Shown: positions 24,140-33,108 of the stretch, one piece after another
Layout of the letters: each line of letters begins with the position of its first letter
Numbering within the stretch: the first letter of the stretch is position 1
Source of the DNA: JBHENW01 sp046261875
GTDB taxonomy: Bacteria; Acidobacteriota; Thermoanaerobaculia; UBA5066; Gp7-AA6
NCBI GenBank assembly: GCA_046261875.1
Contig: JBHENW010000023.1
Coordinates: 1 to 49,583 of the forward strand
Reading direction: 5' to 3'
Length of the DNA: 49,583 nucleotides
Translations under genes and position numbers: made by a program
Notes under the pieces: generated by a model
Told to the model about the DNA's origin: nothing
Database searches by the model: none
The model's input: only the letters and a program-made list of their open reading frames with translations

Positions 24140-25108
24140 TTAGCAAACCCCCGGAAAGCGGGCCGCCAGGACCTCGCGGAAACGGGCGTCCGGACCTTCC
24201 GGGTCGAGCAGGCGCGCGGTGAGCGAAAGCTCTCCGGGAAGGTAGCGGCGATAGATCTCTCCGCGCCCCTGGGCGACCGCCCTCGCGAAGGTGCCGCACA
24301 CCTTCCAGGCCCTCTGCAGAAGGACCCGCCGGAATCGGTTCCGGAACCCGGGCAAGTCGTGGCCACGCCGGCTCGCGAACTCTGCGACGAGCGGCTCGGA
24401 GGTCTCCGCGTCCATCCAGTCGAGCGTCGTCCGTTCCCAGAGCAGTGAGGCCAGGTCGTAACTGTCGGGCCCCCGCCGCATGTCCTGAAAGTCGATCGCG
24501 CCGACCTGGTCCGGAAGCGGAAACAGGTTGTTCGCGTGGAAGTCGCGGTGACAGAGCGCGACCGGATGCGCCGCGACCTCCTCGCAGAGCGCGCCCGCGA
24601 ACGCGTCGTGCGCACGACGATCCTCCGCGTCCAGCGGCTCGCCGAGATACAGATCGAAGACGGCCTCGCGAGCCAGGTCCAGTTCCCGGCGAAAGAGCGC
24701 CGCGTCGAACGGCGGGTTGATCCCCGGATCGGGAAGCGAGGCGATGAGGGCGGCCGCGGAGACCGCGCGCGGCAGCCAGGCGGCGCGCTCCCGGGGCCGG
24801 GAAGCCAGGCGCGCGGCGAGGTCCTCGCGTCCGAAGTCCTCGACGATCTGGTTGCCCATCCCGTCGTCGGCGATCAGCTGCGGCACCCGGACCCTGTCCC
24901 GCAGGACGGCGCGCGCGGCGAGCCAGCGGCGGCGCGCCTCCTCTTCCTCGCGTGGATAGACGACGCCGAGGACGCTCCGGTTGTCGGAGAGCGTCAAACG
25001 CAGGTAGCGCCGGCGGCCGACGTCGCCGGGCAGGACTTCCACGGCGGCCGCCGCGTGGCGGGTCCGGCGGGCGAGCTTTTCCAGCCCGGAGAATTCCGGA
25101 GGGAACAA
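24140..25108 (-). CDS. Aminoglycoside-phosphotransferase-family kinase (AmgK-like)
   Basis: A 322-residue small-molecule kinase of the APH fold. The core has the catalytic loop LCHRDFHANNLF and the metal-binding AIDFQDMRRGPDSYDLASLLW. The N-terminal lobe shows GDVGRRRYLRLTL and IVEDFGREDL. These phrases resemble AmgK, which phosphorylates N-acetylmuramic acid and GlcNAc at the anomeric position in cell-wall recycling. No MurU-type nucleotidyltransferase is adjacent, so this substrate is a suggestion. The proposed start is TTG 25108, where homology begins. It lies just downstream of the cyclophilin gene on the same strand. Confidence 0.82.
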   Translation of the reverse strand: MFPPEFSGLEKLARRTRHAAAAVEVLPGDVGRRRYLRLTLSDNRSVLGVVYPREEEEARRRWLAARAVLRDRVRVPQLIADDGMGNQIVEDFGREDLAARLASRPRERAAWLPRAVSAAALIASLPDPGINPPFDAALFRRELDLAREAVFDLYLGEPLDAEDRRAHDAFAGALCEEVAAHPVALCHRDFHANNLFPLPDQVGAIDFQDMRRGPDSYDLASLLWERTTLDWMDAETSEPLVAEFASRRGHDLPGFRNRFRRVLLQRAWKVCGTFARAVAQGRGEIYRRYLPGELSLTARLLDPEGPDARFREVLAARFPGVC

Positions 25109-25158
25109 GCGCGAGTCTACCCTCCGGGCACCGGCGCGCCGCGCCGCGCCCCCTGCCC

Positions 25159-25806
25159 CTAGGTGGAGCTCTTCGCCTGCGTGAGGAGGACCTTCTTGAT
25201 CCGTATCGGCTGGTTCGGGCGGTCGTTCGCGTTGCGCGCGACCGCGGCGATCTTGTCCGCGGTCTCCATCCCCGAGACGACCTCGCCGAAGGCTGAGTAC
25301 TGGTTGTCGAGAAAGGTCGAGTCCTTCACGACGATGAAGAACTGGGAAGACGCGGAGTTGGGATCGGACGCCCGCGCCATCGAGACGATCCCCCGCTTGT
25401 GGGAGGTGTCGTTGAACTCGGCCTTGATCCGCTGTTCCTTGCCGCCGACGACGTTGCCCCCCGTGCCGTAAGCCCGGCTCGGGTTCTCCGCCTGCTTGGT
25501 GAGGGGATCTCCCCCCTGGATCATGAACCCGGGGATCACGCGGTGGAACATCGTCCCGTCGTAGAAGCCTTTGGCTGCCAGATCGACGAAGTTTTCCACG
25601 TGCTTCGGAGCCTTGTCGTAGAAGAACTTCAGGGTGATGTCTCCCATGTCGGTCTGCAGCGTCGCCATGGTGTTCGCGTAGTCGCGGGGTGAGCTCACTT
25701 TCTTCCCCTTTCCGGCCGTCGCCGTCTTGCTCTTCGTTGCGGCGGCTCCCCAGAGGGGGGCTGCGACCAGCAAAGCGAGCGCGAGAGTCGTGAGTTTCGT
25801 CTTCAA
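25159..25806 (-). CDS. Secreted cyclophilin-type peptidyl-prolyl isomerase
   Basis: A 215-residue protein with a signal peptide (LTTLALALLVAAPLWGAAA), a Lys/Thr-rich linker and a compact bacterial cyclophilin domain. Active-site phrases are FHRVIPGFMIQGGDP, GIVSMARASDPNSASSQFFI and the final FGEVVSGMETADKIA. It should catalyse proline isomerisation in the periplasm and aid folding of exported proteins, as PpiA does. The start is TTG 25806 with an AAGGAG site six bases away. The ATG codons further in lie beyond the signal peptide and would make a cytoplasmic form. Confidence 0.95.
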   Translation of the reverse strand: MKTKLTTLALALLVAAPLWGAAATKSKTATAGKGKKVSSPRDYANTMATLQTDMGDITLKFFYDKAPKHVENFVDLAAKGFYDGTMFHRVIPGFMIQGGDPLTKQAENPSRAYGTGGNVVGGKEQRIKAEFNDTSHKRGIVSMARASDPNSASSQFFIVVKDSTFLDNQYSAFGEVVSGMETADKIAAVARNANDRPNQPIRIKKVLLTQAKSST

Positions 25807-25921
25807 CGGGGACTCCTTTCAGCCGTCCAGATCCGGCCGGAACATTAACATGCGGGAACGCGAGACATTCCGCGCGACGCCATGGAGGGCGACGTTTCTG
25901 GCCCGTCTTTTGAAGCGCCGG

Positions 25922-25927
25922 TAGGAT
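25922..25927 (+). promoter_or_regulatory. Putative -10 box of the EcsC-like gene
   Basis: TAGGAT lies nine bases before the ATG at 25937. The intervening TGAGGGGAT contains a weak GAGGGG that could also serve as a ribosome site, so leaderless initiation is less certain here. Confidence 0.3.
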
Positions 25928-25936
25928 TGAGGGGAT

Positions 25937-26473
25937 ATGTATCTCGGGCTTGCGCGTTCGATCTGGACCGACATCGACAAAACGGCGGTGGACAAGGAAG
26001 TCCGGCGCTTCCGGCTGAAGCACCACGGTCTGTCCAACGACGAGCTCGTCGAGAAGCTCATCCGAACCACGGCGGTGCGCTGCGGCGCGGTCGGCGCGGT
26101 CGCGTCGGCTCCCGGTTTCCTGGCGGTGCTCCCGCTCGCCGCGGACTTCTCCTACCAGGTACTCGCCTTGAACCGGCTCGTCCTGACGATCGCGCGCATC
26201 TACGGCAAGCCGACGACGCGCGAGCAGCGCGGCGCGACCGTGGCGGCGAGCCTCGCCCTCGGCGGGGGCGCGGAATTCCTCCGGCGCGGCATCGTGAAAG
26301 CGGTGACCCGCGGCATGCGCAAGCAGGCCCTTTCGCGGCTGATGCCCATCGCCGGCGCCGTGATCGGCGGAGCGCTCTCGTACACGTCCGTCATGACCGT
26401 CGGCATGCAGGCCCGCGACTACTACCGCCGCCGCACGATCGTCTCGCGCGTCCGCCGGGCCGCGGGCGGATGA
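25937..26473 (+). CDS. EcsC-like helical membrane-associated protein
   Basis: A 178-residue helical protein. After a charged N-terminus (about 1-50) come two Gly/Ala-rich hydrophobic segments: GAVGAVASAPGFLAVLPLAADFSYQV and, later, LSRLMPIAGAVIGGALSYTSVMTVG, with a basic end. The pattern resembles EcsC/DUF697-type proteins, which bind membranes peripherally and have no defined reaction. The function is not known. Its TGA overlaps the thiO ATG (ATGA), so the two are probably co-translated, though no thiamine role is implied. Confidence 0.7.
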   Translation: MYLGLARSIWTDIDKTAVDKEVRRFRLKHHGLSNDELVEKLIRTTAVRCGAVGAVASAPGFLAVLPLAADFSYQVLALNRLVLTIARIYGKPTTREQRGATVAASLALGGGAEFLRRGIVKAVTRGMRKQALSRLMPIAGAVIGGALSYTSVMTVGMQARDYYRRRTIVSRVRRAAGG

Positions 26474-27639
26474 CGTCGGGCGCCGACGTTCTCATCGTCG
26501 GCGGCGGTGTCATCGGGTGCGCGCTGGCGCGCGAGCTCGCCGGCCGCGGCGCCCGCGTCGCGCTCGCGGAGCGCGGCCGGATCGGCGGCGAGGCGTCGAG
26601 CGCCGCGGCCGGACTCCTGACCCCTCAGGCCGAATCGTTGACCCGCGGCCCGCTCTTCGACGTCGGTCTGCTGAGCCGGGATCTCTATCCCGACTGGATC
26701 GGCATCCTCGAGCAAGAGACCGGCGAGGAGGTGGGATACCGGAGGAGCGGCGCGCTCGTGTGCGCGTTCACCGAGGAAGAGGAACGGCGGCTCGAAAGTT
26801 GTCGCGCATGGCAGACCGAGGGCCACCTGTCCGTCGAGGCGTACGAAGCGGCGGCGATCCCGGCGGCTCTCCGGCGCCACGTGTCCGAGCGGGTGCGCCG
26901 GGCTCTTTTCTTCCCCGACGAAGCTTTCGTGCACTGCCCTCTTCTGATGACGGCGTTGGCCAGCTCGCTGGAGCTCCGCGGGGTGAGCGTCCACGCGGGC
27001 AGGATGGTCCTGGCGTTGCGCGTCGAGGCCGGGCGGTGCCGCGGGGCGCAGACGCCGGCCGGCCCGCTCGAGGCGGACGCCGTCGTGGACGCCGCTGGAG
27101 CGTGGGCCGGTCTTCTGGGCGGGCTGCCCTGGGAGCTGCCGGTCCGGCCCGTTCGCGGGCAGATCGTCGCGCTGCGCACCGAAAACTGCCCGCCCGCCGT
27201 CGTCCAGTCGGAAGAGGTCTACCTGGTTCCCCGATCGGACGGGAAGCTCCTCGCGGGCGCCACCGTGGAGGAGGCCGGCTTCCGCAAAGAGGTGACGGCG
27301 GAGGGGGTTGCCGGGCTTCTCGCCGCCGCGTTGCGTCTCTCTCCGAATCTGGGCGGCGCCGCCTTCGATGGGGCCTGGGCGGGACTGCGGCCGGGAAGCC
27401 CGGACGGACTTCCGCTGCTGGGAGAGTCCGGAGTTCCGGGGCTCTGGCTCGCGACGGGGCATTTCCGCAACGGCGTGCTGCTCGCGCCCTGGACGGCACG
27501 CGCGTTGGCCGACCGGATGGCCGGATCTCCCGTTTCGGAGCTCGCTCCCTTTTCCCCCGACCGCCTCGCTTCTCCTTCCGAGGCGGGAGCGGCGCGCGAA
27601 CGACCGGGCGCGGACGGCCACGCCGCAAGGCGCGTGTAG
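26470..27639 (+). CDS. thiO: Glycine oxidase-like FAD enzyme (ThiO)
   Basis: A 389-residue D-amino-acid-oxidase-fold flavoprotein. It opens with the FAD dinucleotide motif VLIVGGGVIGCALARELAG and GGEASSAAAGLLTPQ, a ThiO/DadA hallmark. The middle has VVDAAGAWAG and RPVRGQIVAL, and the end carries AGLRPGSPDGLPLLG and ATGHFRNGVLLAP, with the substrate-binding Arg. ThiO oxidises glycine to the imine used to build the thiazole of thiamine. No other thi gene is nearby, so a general amino-acid oxidase is an alternative. The last 40 residues are GC-rich and unconserved. Confidence 0.88.
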   Translation: MTSGADVLIVGGGVIGCALARELAGRGARVALAERGRIGGEASSAAAGLLTPQAESLTRGPLFDVGLLSRDLYPDWIGILEQETGEEVGYRRSGALVCAFTEEEERRLESCRAWQTEGHLSVEAYEAAAIPAALRRHVSERVRRALFFPDEAFVHCPLLMTALASSLELRGVSVHAGRMVLALRVEAGRCRGAQTPAGPLEADAVVDAAGAWAGLLGGLPWELPVRPVRGQIVALRTENCPPAVVQSEEVYLVPRSDGKLLAGATVEEAGFRKEVTAEGVAGLLAAALRLSPNLGGAAFDGAWAGLRPGSPDGLPLLGESGVPGLWLATGHFRNGVLLAPWTARALADRMAGSPVSELAPFSPDRLASPSEAGAARERPGADGHAARRV

Positions 27640-27649
27640 AGTTTTCGGC

Positions 27650-27690
27650 TAGAATCAATCGAATTCCCGTCGGGGCTTCTCCCCGCCGGG
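27650..27690 (+). promoter_or_regulatory. -10-like box and leader hairpin before the radical SAM gene
   Basis: TAGAAT (27650-27655) is followed by a GC-rich hairpin with 10-base arms (27666-27675 and 27681-27690, one mismatch) around a CTTCT loop. A GGAGGG ribosome site follows at 27695-27700, just before GTG 27703. The hairpin could shape translation or attenuate transcription; no riboswitch class is recognised. Confidence 0.4.
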
Positions 27691-27702
27691 AGTTGGAGGG
27701 AC

Positions 27703-29616
27703 GTGCCCCGAACCGAGGCGGATTCGGGTGAACCCAAGATGCGAAAGGTGATCTATACCGCCGTGCAGCGCACGGCGAATTCGTTCTGGAACCTGGCGCG
27801 CGCCGTGGACCGGCGGTTTCCGCAGCGGAGCCTGCAGCCCCGGTGGGCGCCGGCGCCCTTGCTCAAGCAGAAGCAGCGGAGCTTTCCCCAGCTCGGCTTT
27901 CCCCGCGAGACCGACTCGCTATGTCCCCGATGCGTCTCGGAGGTGCGCGAGCAGATCCTCTCGGGAGAGGCCGACTGGAAAGTGCTCGTCGACGGGAAGC
28001 CCGGAGAGATCAAGGCGTCCATCGTCGAGGAGGACGGCCGGATCCTCATGCGGAAGGACTGCCCGAAGCACGGCCGCTTCGAAGACGTCATGTCGATCGA
28101 TCCCGCTTTCTTCCGCCGGCTCGAGACCCTCTACCCCGGCCGCGACTTCGTCATCCCGAAAGACGGCCTCCACGAGCACGGGAGCTCGTCGATCAAATAC
28201 GGACGCGGCGCCGTCCTGACGATCGACCTGACGAACCGCTGCAACATGATGTGCAACCCCTGCTTCATGGACGCCAACCAGGTCGGCTACGTCCACGAGC
28301 TGGAGTGGGAGGACGTCAAGAAGCTGCTCGACGACGCCGCGTCGATCAAGCCGCGCCGGCAGCTCTCCGTCCAGTTCTCCGGAGGAGAGCCGACGATCTC
28401 CCCGCACTTCCTCCCGGCGGTCCGCTATGCGCGGGAGCTCGGTTACTTCTCGGTCCAGTGCGCGACCAACGGGATCCGTTTCGCCCAGGAGGAGGAGTTC
28501 GCGAAAGCGGCCGCCGACGCCGGCCTGCGTTTCGCGTACCTGCAGTTCGACGGGGTGGGCAACGAGAACAACCAGCACCGGAAGGTCGGGAACCTCTACG
28601 ACGTGAAGCTCCGCGCGATCGAGAACCTCCACAAGCACGGGGTGGACGTCACGCTCGTCGTGACGATTGTCAACGGGATCAACGACCACCAGGTCGGAGA
28701 GATCATCCGGTTCGGCCTCGCGAACATCGACAAAGTCACGGCCGTTGCGTTTCAGCCGGTCTCCTTCACGGGCCGGGACGAGGACATCGACGACGAAACG
28801 CGGCAGAAGCAGCGCTACACGCTCTCGCACCTCGCGCACGACGTGAAGGCGCAGGCGGGGATCGGCGAACCGATGCGCGACTGGTATCCGCTCTCGGCCT
28901 CCGGGCCCTTCTCAGACCTCAAGGACCTGCTCGGTGGGCTCGAGACGGACTGGGGCTCCTTCAAGTGCGGGTGCCATCCCAACTGCGGCATCGGCACGAT
29001 GCTGCTCGTCGAGGAGAGCACGCGGCGGGCCGTCACCGTCCCCTCGGTCCTCGACGTCGACGGGCTGCTCTCGGACATCAAGGGGATCACCGACTCGGGC
29101 CGCAAGCGCGTCTGGACGGCAATGCAGGTCGGGCTCTCGGTCCTGCGGAACCTGCGGCCCGCCGGCATCCCCAAGGGGCTGACGCCGTGGAAGGTCGCCA
29201 AGATCATGGACGGGCACACCGGCGGCAAGCTCGGGTTCGCGGAGACGAACCGTTATCCCTGGCGGGTCTTCTTCATCGGCGGGATGTGGTTCCAGGACCT
29301 CTTCAACTACGACTTCCGCCGCACCGAGATGTGCATCATCCCGTACGCGACGCAGATGGGGGAGATCTCCTTCTGCGCCTACAACACGGGCGTGGGCTGG
29401 CGCAAGATCATCGAAGAGATGTTCCAGACGGCGTCCCTCGCCGAGTGGTACAAGACGCGGGGCCGCCACGACGTGTACGCCCGCGGCCGGAACGTGCCGC
29501 TACCGGCGCTGCCCGGGCAGAGCGTGCCCGCGGTGCCCGCCGGCGCGCCCGTGCCGACCTCAGGCTTTGCTTCCGCCCCGGCGCTGCCGGTTTACGGAGG
29601 GGGAGCCGGAAAGTAG
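27703..29616 (+). CDS. Radical SAM enzyme resembling tetraether/membrane-spanning lipid synthases
   Basis: A 637-residue radical SAM protein. The SAM cluster motif is Cys180-x3-Cys184-x2-Cys187 (TNRCNMMCNPCFMDAN), with GGEP at 227-230. Before it is a metal-site-like region: CPRC (74, 77), then EEDGRILMRKDCPKHG (Cys120). The core phrases VQFSGGEPTIS, CATNGIR, YLQFDGV and FQPVSFTGR are those I associate with the Tes/MJ0619 family that couples lipid chain ends. Further cysteines, KCGCHPNC (422, 424, 428), 544 and 558, could hold auxiliary clusters. The C-rich block that I recall directly before the SAM motif in archaeal members is absent, so substrate may differ. The start is GTG 27703; the Pro/Ala-rich tail is variable. 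Confidence 0.85.
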   Translation: MPRTEADSGEPKMRKVIYTAVQRTANSFWNLARAVDRRFPQRSLQPRWAPAPLLKQKQRSFPQLGFPRETDSLCPRCVSEVREQILSGEADWKVLVDGKPGEIKASIVEEDGRILMRKDCPKHGRFEDVMSIDPAFFRRLETLYPGRDFVIPKDGLHEHGSSSIKYGRGAVLTIDLTNRCNMMCNPCFMDANQVGYVHELEWEDVKKLLDDAASIKPRRQLSVQFSGGEPTISPHFLPAVRYARELGYFSVQCATNGIRFAQEEEFAKAAADAGLRFAYLQFDGVGNENNQHRKVGNLYDVKLRAIENLHKHGVDVTLVVTIVNGINDHQVGEIIRFGLANIDKVTAVAFQPVSFTGRDEDIDDETRQKQRYTLSHLAHDVKAQAGIGEPMRDWYPLSASGPFSDLKDLLGGLETDWGSFKCGCHPNCGIGTMLLVEESTRRAVTVPSVLDVDGLLSDIKGITDSGRKRVWTAMQVGLSVLRNLRPAGIPKGLTPWKVAKIMDGHTGGKLGFAETNRYPWRVFFIGGMWFQDLFNYDFRRTEMCIIPYATQMGEISFCAYNTGVGWRKIIEEMFQTASLAEWYKTRGRHDVYARGRNVPLPALPGQSVPAVPAGAPVPTSGFASAPALPVYGGGAGK

Positions 29617-29642
29617 CTGACGGCTGACGCCGGAAGGCTGAT
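29615..29642 (+). repeat. Degenerate heptamer repeat, four units
   Basis: AGCTGAC, GGCTGAC, GCCGGAA, GGCTGAT: four 7-base units in the gap between the convergent radical SAM and helicase genes. Three of the four fit RGCTGAY, linking it to the tracts at 11812 and 19034. Confidence 0.7.
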
Positions 29643-29644
29643 AC

Positions 29645-31000
29645 CTATCCCCGCCGCCGCCGGCCACGTCCGGGGAAGCGGGGCTCGGAGGGGGAGCGAG
29701 GGGGGGAGGCGATCGGAGAGGGCCGCCGCGCCGCGGCCGGCCTCCCCCGGTCCGCCGCTTCTTTGACTGGCCGCCGCTCGGCTTTCTCCCGCGCCCGCGA
29801 CCGTTCCTCCGCCTTGCGCGCCCGGATGGCGGCGATGCGCTCGGCGAGCGGGACCTCGAGGCGCTCCGCGGTGCGCGCGGCGTAGTCGAAGCCGGGCACG
29901 GTCACGCGCGGCAGCCGCCGCCCCAGGGCTTTCTCGATGTCGCGCAGCTCGGGCTCCTCCTCGGGGGAGACGAACGTGAAGGCGTCGCCAATCCGCTCCG
30001 CGCGCGCGGTCCGGCCCACCCGGTGGATGTAGTCGTCGGGCACGTGGGGCACGTCGAAGTTCACGACGTGGGGCAGCGCTTCGACGTCGATGCCGCGGGC
30101 GGCGATGTCCGTCGCGACGAGGACCTTGTAGCGGCCGCTCTTGAAGCCTGCGAGCGCCTGCGTGCGCTGCGGCTGGCTCCTGTTGCCGTGGATGCGTTCG
30201 GCGGAGAGTCCTTTCTTCGCGAGAGCCTCGTAGAGCCGGTTGGCCCGGTGTTTCGTGCGGGTGAAGACGAGGGCGTTCTCCAGGTCCCCGCGCTTCAGGA
30301 GCTCCACGAGGAGCGCGGTTTTCAGGTTGCCCGGAACGGGATAGACCGCCTGCGTGATTCCGACCGCCGGCGCCGCCGGGCGCTCGAGGTTCACCGCGGC
30401 CGGATCTCTCAGAATCTCCCGCGCGAGCGCGGCGATCGGCTGCGGCATCGTGGCGGAGAAGAAGAGCGTCTGGCGGCGAGCCGGGAGGTGCCTGAGCACG
30501 CGGCGGATGTCCGGCAGAAACCCCATGTCGAGCATGCGGTCCGCTTCGTCGAGCACGAGGACCTCGAGCGCGTCGAGCTTGGCGTACGGATGGCGGAAAT
30601 GGTCGAGCAGCCGTCCGGGCGTCGCGACGATCAGGTCCACCCCCGCGCGAAAAGCGTGTTCCTGAGGGCCCATGGCGACGCCTCCGAACACGGCCGCCGT
30701 CTGGAGCGGCGTGTGCGTGGCGAGCTGACGCGCGTGGTCCTCGATCTGAGCCGCGAGCTCGCGCGTCGGCGTCAGGACGAGGGCACGCGTCGCCCGGCGC
30801 GGCCGGCCCTGGAGCCGCTGGAGGATCGGCAGGATGAACGCCGCGGTTTTGCCGCTCCCCGTCGCGGCGCAGGCGAGCACGTCCTTGCCCGCCAGGGCGG
30901 GGGGGATCGCGTCGTTCTGAATCGGGGTGGGCCGGTGGAAGCCCATCTCCTTGACGCCCTGGAGGACGTTGGCGTCGAGACCGAATTGCGAAAAAGGCAT
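29645..31000 (-). CDS. rhlE: DEAD-box RNA helicase, RhlE type
   Basis: A 451-residue ATP-dependent RNA helicase. Motifs in order: the Q motif RPTPIQNDAIPP, motif I ATGSGKT (46-52), PTRELA, GG, TPGR, DEAD (151-154), SAT near 183, then in domain 2 FTRTKHRANRLYEAL, VATDIAARGID and HRVGRTARA. A basic Arg/Pro/Ser-rich tail of about 60 residues follows, typical of RhlE-type proteins and suited to RNA contact. It probably acts in RNA turnover or ribosome assembly. The ATG at 31000 has an AGGAGG site. It is divergent from typA, another translation-linked gene. Confidence 0.95.
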   Translation of the reverse strand: MPFSQFGLDANVLQGVKEMGFHRPTPIQNDAIPPALAGKDVLACAATGSGKTAAFILPILQRLQGRPRRATRALVLTPTRELAAQIEDHARQLATHTPLQTAAVFGGVAMGPQEHAFRAGVDLIVATPGRLLDHFRHPYAKLDALEVLVLDEADRMLDMGFLPDIRRVLRHLPARRQTLFFSATMPQPIAALAREILRDPAAVNLERPAAPAVGITQAVYPVPGNLKTALLVELLKRGDLENALVFTRTKHRANRLYEALAKKGLSAERIHGNRSQPQRTQALAGFKSGRYKVLVATDIAARGIDVEALPHVVNFDVPHVPDDYIHRVGRTARAERIGDAFTFVSPEEEPELRDIEKALGRRLPRVTVPGFDYAARTAERLEVPLAERIAAIRARKAEERSRAREKAERRPVKEAADRGRPAAARRPSPIASPPRSPSEPRFPGRGRRRRG

Positions 31001-31122
31001 CGAAGCGTTTCCTCCTGCAGCGGGCCGCGCAGGCTCTCACATCGGACGGACCCCGCGCAACCGCCGCCGGGGAATGATTCCGCGGCACGCCGCGTTGAAG
31101 CGGGCTCGTCCCCTCTGCGAAC

Positions 31123-32979
31123 ATGAGCACGACCATGACGGCTCCCGCCGCTTCTTCGACTGGCGTCCGCGCGGACCGCCGGGCGCTCGCCATCGTGGCG
31201 CACGTGGACCACGGCAAGACGACGCTCGTGGACGCGCTGCTCAAGCAGTGCGGGACCTTCCGCGCGGGCCAGCACGTCGAGGAGCTCGTCATGGACTCGG
31301 GCGAGCTCGAGCGCGAGCGGGGCATCACGATCCTCGCCAAGAACACCGCGGTGAACTACCGCGGGACGATCATCAACATCGTGGACACGCCCGGCCACCG
31401 GGACTTCGGCTCGGAGGTCGAGCGGATCCTCACGATGGTGGACGGGATCCTCCTCCTCGTGGACGCTGCTGAAGGACCCCTGCCGCAGACCCGCTTCGTG
31501 CTCAAGAAGGCGCTCGAGGGGAACAAGCGCGCCATCGTCCTCATCAACAAGATCGACCGCGCCGACGCGCGGTCCCTCGAGGTGCGCGAGGAAATCCAGG
31601 ACCTCTTCCTGTCGCTCGCGACCGAAGAGCACCACCTCGAGTTCCCGATCCTGTACGGGTCCGGCCGTCTGGGGTTCGCTTCGCCGGACCCCGCCGCGGC
31701 ATCGGGCACGCTCGCTCCGCTCATGGACCTCATCCTCGACGAGGTCCCGCCGCCGGCGATCGGCGACGCGCCGTTCAAGATGATCGTCGCGAACACGGAG
31801 TACTCCGACTACCTCGGCCGGCTCGCCGTCGGACGCATCTTCTCGGGAAGCCTGTCCCGCGCGACGGATCTCGCCGCGGTCCGTCCGGACGGCTCGATCG
31901 TCGAGAAAGGGCGCGCCGGGAAGATCTATCTCTTCGAAGGCATCGAGCGGGTCGAGGTCACCGACGCCTCGGCCGGCGACATCTGCATGATCTCCGGGTT
32001 CCCGCAGATCGAGATCGGGCAGACGATCCTCGACCTGTCGGACCCCTTCCCTCTGCCCGGGATCCGCGTGGACGAGCCGACACTCTCCATCGAGTTCCGG
32101 ATCAATGACTCGCCGGCGTCCGGCCAGTCGGGCCGGTACGTGACGAGCCGCCACCTGCTCGAGCGGCTGGAGAAAGAGCTCGAGCGCAACGTCGGCCTGC
32201 GGCTGGAGAACACGCCCGAGCCGGATTCCTTCCTCGTGCTCGGTCGCGGCGAGCTCTCTCTGGCGATTCTCGCCGAGACGATGCGCCGGGAGTCCTTCGA
32301 GTTCTCCCTCGGCCGGCCGCAGGTCATCTTCCACCGCGGGGAGTCCGGCGAGTTGCTCGAGCCGTACGAGGAGCTCGTCATCGATTGCTCGGAGGAGTTC
32401 ACGGGACCGGTCATCGCGGCCGTGGGAGAGCGCAAGGGAGAGCTCAAGCACGTCGGACGCCACGGCGACCGATCGCGGCTGGAGTTCACGATTCCTTCCC
32501 GCGGCCTGCTCGGGTTTCGCCTGGAATTCCTGACGATCACGAAGGGAACGGGCCTCCTCAACCACCTCTTCGACCAGTACGGGCCGCACCGGGGCCCCCT
32601 CCCGAACCGCAAGCGCGGCGCCATGGTCGCCAAAGAGGGGGGCGAGGTGACCGCCTATGCGCTCGACCGCCTCGCGGACCGCGGGATCTTCTTCGTCGTA
32701 CCGACCGATAAGGTCTATGCCGGCCAGGTCGTGGGCGAGCAGGTCAAGGAGGGGGACATGGTCATCCAGCCCTGCGAGCGCAAGCACCTGACCAACATGC
32801 GGGCCTCGACCTCCGACCAGGCGATCCGGCTGACGCCGGCGCGTGAGCTGACGATCGAGCAGGCCATCGAGTGGATCAACGACGACGAGCTCGTCGAAGT
32901 CACCCCGGCCGCCATCCGCGTCCGCAAGCGCATCCTGGACCACAGCCGCCGCAAGACGTCCCAGAAGAGCGGCACCTAG
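31123..32979 (+). CDS. typA: Ribosome-associated GTPase TypA/BipA
   Basis: A 618-residue translational GTPase of the EF-G family that helps 50S assembly and stress adaptation. G1 is AHVDHGKT (26-33), the switch region RGITI, G3 DTPGH (88-92) and G4 NKID. Domains II and III follow, and the BipA-specific C-terminal domain carries GRHGDRSRLEFTIPSRGLLGFR and the RKRGAMV loop, ending in KHLTNMRAS. About 20 variable residues precede the core. Length is normal. It is divergently arranged with the RhlE-type helicase across a 122-base gap. Confidence 0.97.
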   Translation: MSTTMTAPAASSTGVRADRRALAIVAHVDHGKTTLVDALLKQCGTFRAGQHVEELVMDSGELERERGITILAKNTAVNYRGTIINIVDTPGHRDFGSEVERILTMVDGILLLVDAAEGPLPQTRFVLKKALEGNKRAIVLINKIDRADARSLEVREEIQDLFLSLATEEHHLEFPILYGSGRLGFASPDPAAASGTLAPLMDLILDEVPPPAIGDAPFKMIVANTEYSDYLGRLAVGRIFSGSLSRATDLAAVRPDGSIVEKGRAGKIYLFEGIERVEVTDASAGDICMISGFPQIEIGQTILDLSDPFPLPGIRVDEPTLSIEFRINDSPASGQSGRYVTSRHLLERLEKELERNVGLRLENTPEPDSFLVLGRGELSLAILAETMRRESFEFSLGRPQVIFHRGESGELLEPYEELVIDCSEEFTGPVIAAVGERKGELKHVGRHGDRSRLEFTIPSRGLLGFRLEFLTITKGTGLLNHLFDQYGPHRGPLPNRKRGAMVAKEGGEVTAYALDRLADRGIFFVVPTDKVYAGQVVGEQVKEGDMVIQPCERKHLTNMRASTSDQAIRLTPARELTIEQAIEWINDDELVEVTPAAIRVRKRILDHSRRKTSQKSGT

Positions 32980-33108
32980 CTCCTTCGAGGTCGCCGCGGC
33001 CCACAGCCCTGGCGTCTTTCTCCTCCATTCGGCGCATCGAGAACTCGGCTCGGGCGAAATACCGCACATCCCCCAAGCCCATGGAACGAAGGAGGTGGAG
33101 CCCCATCG

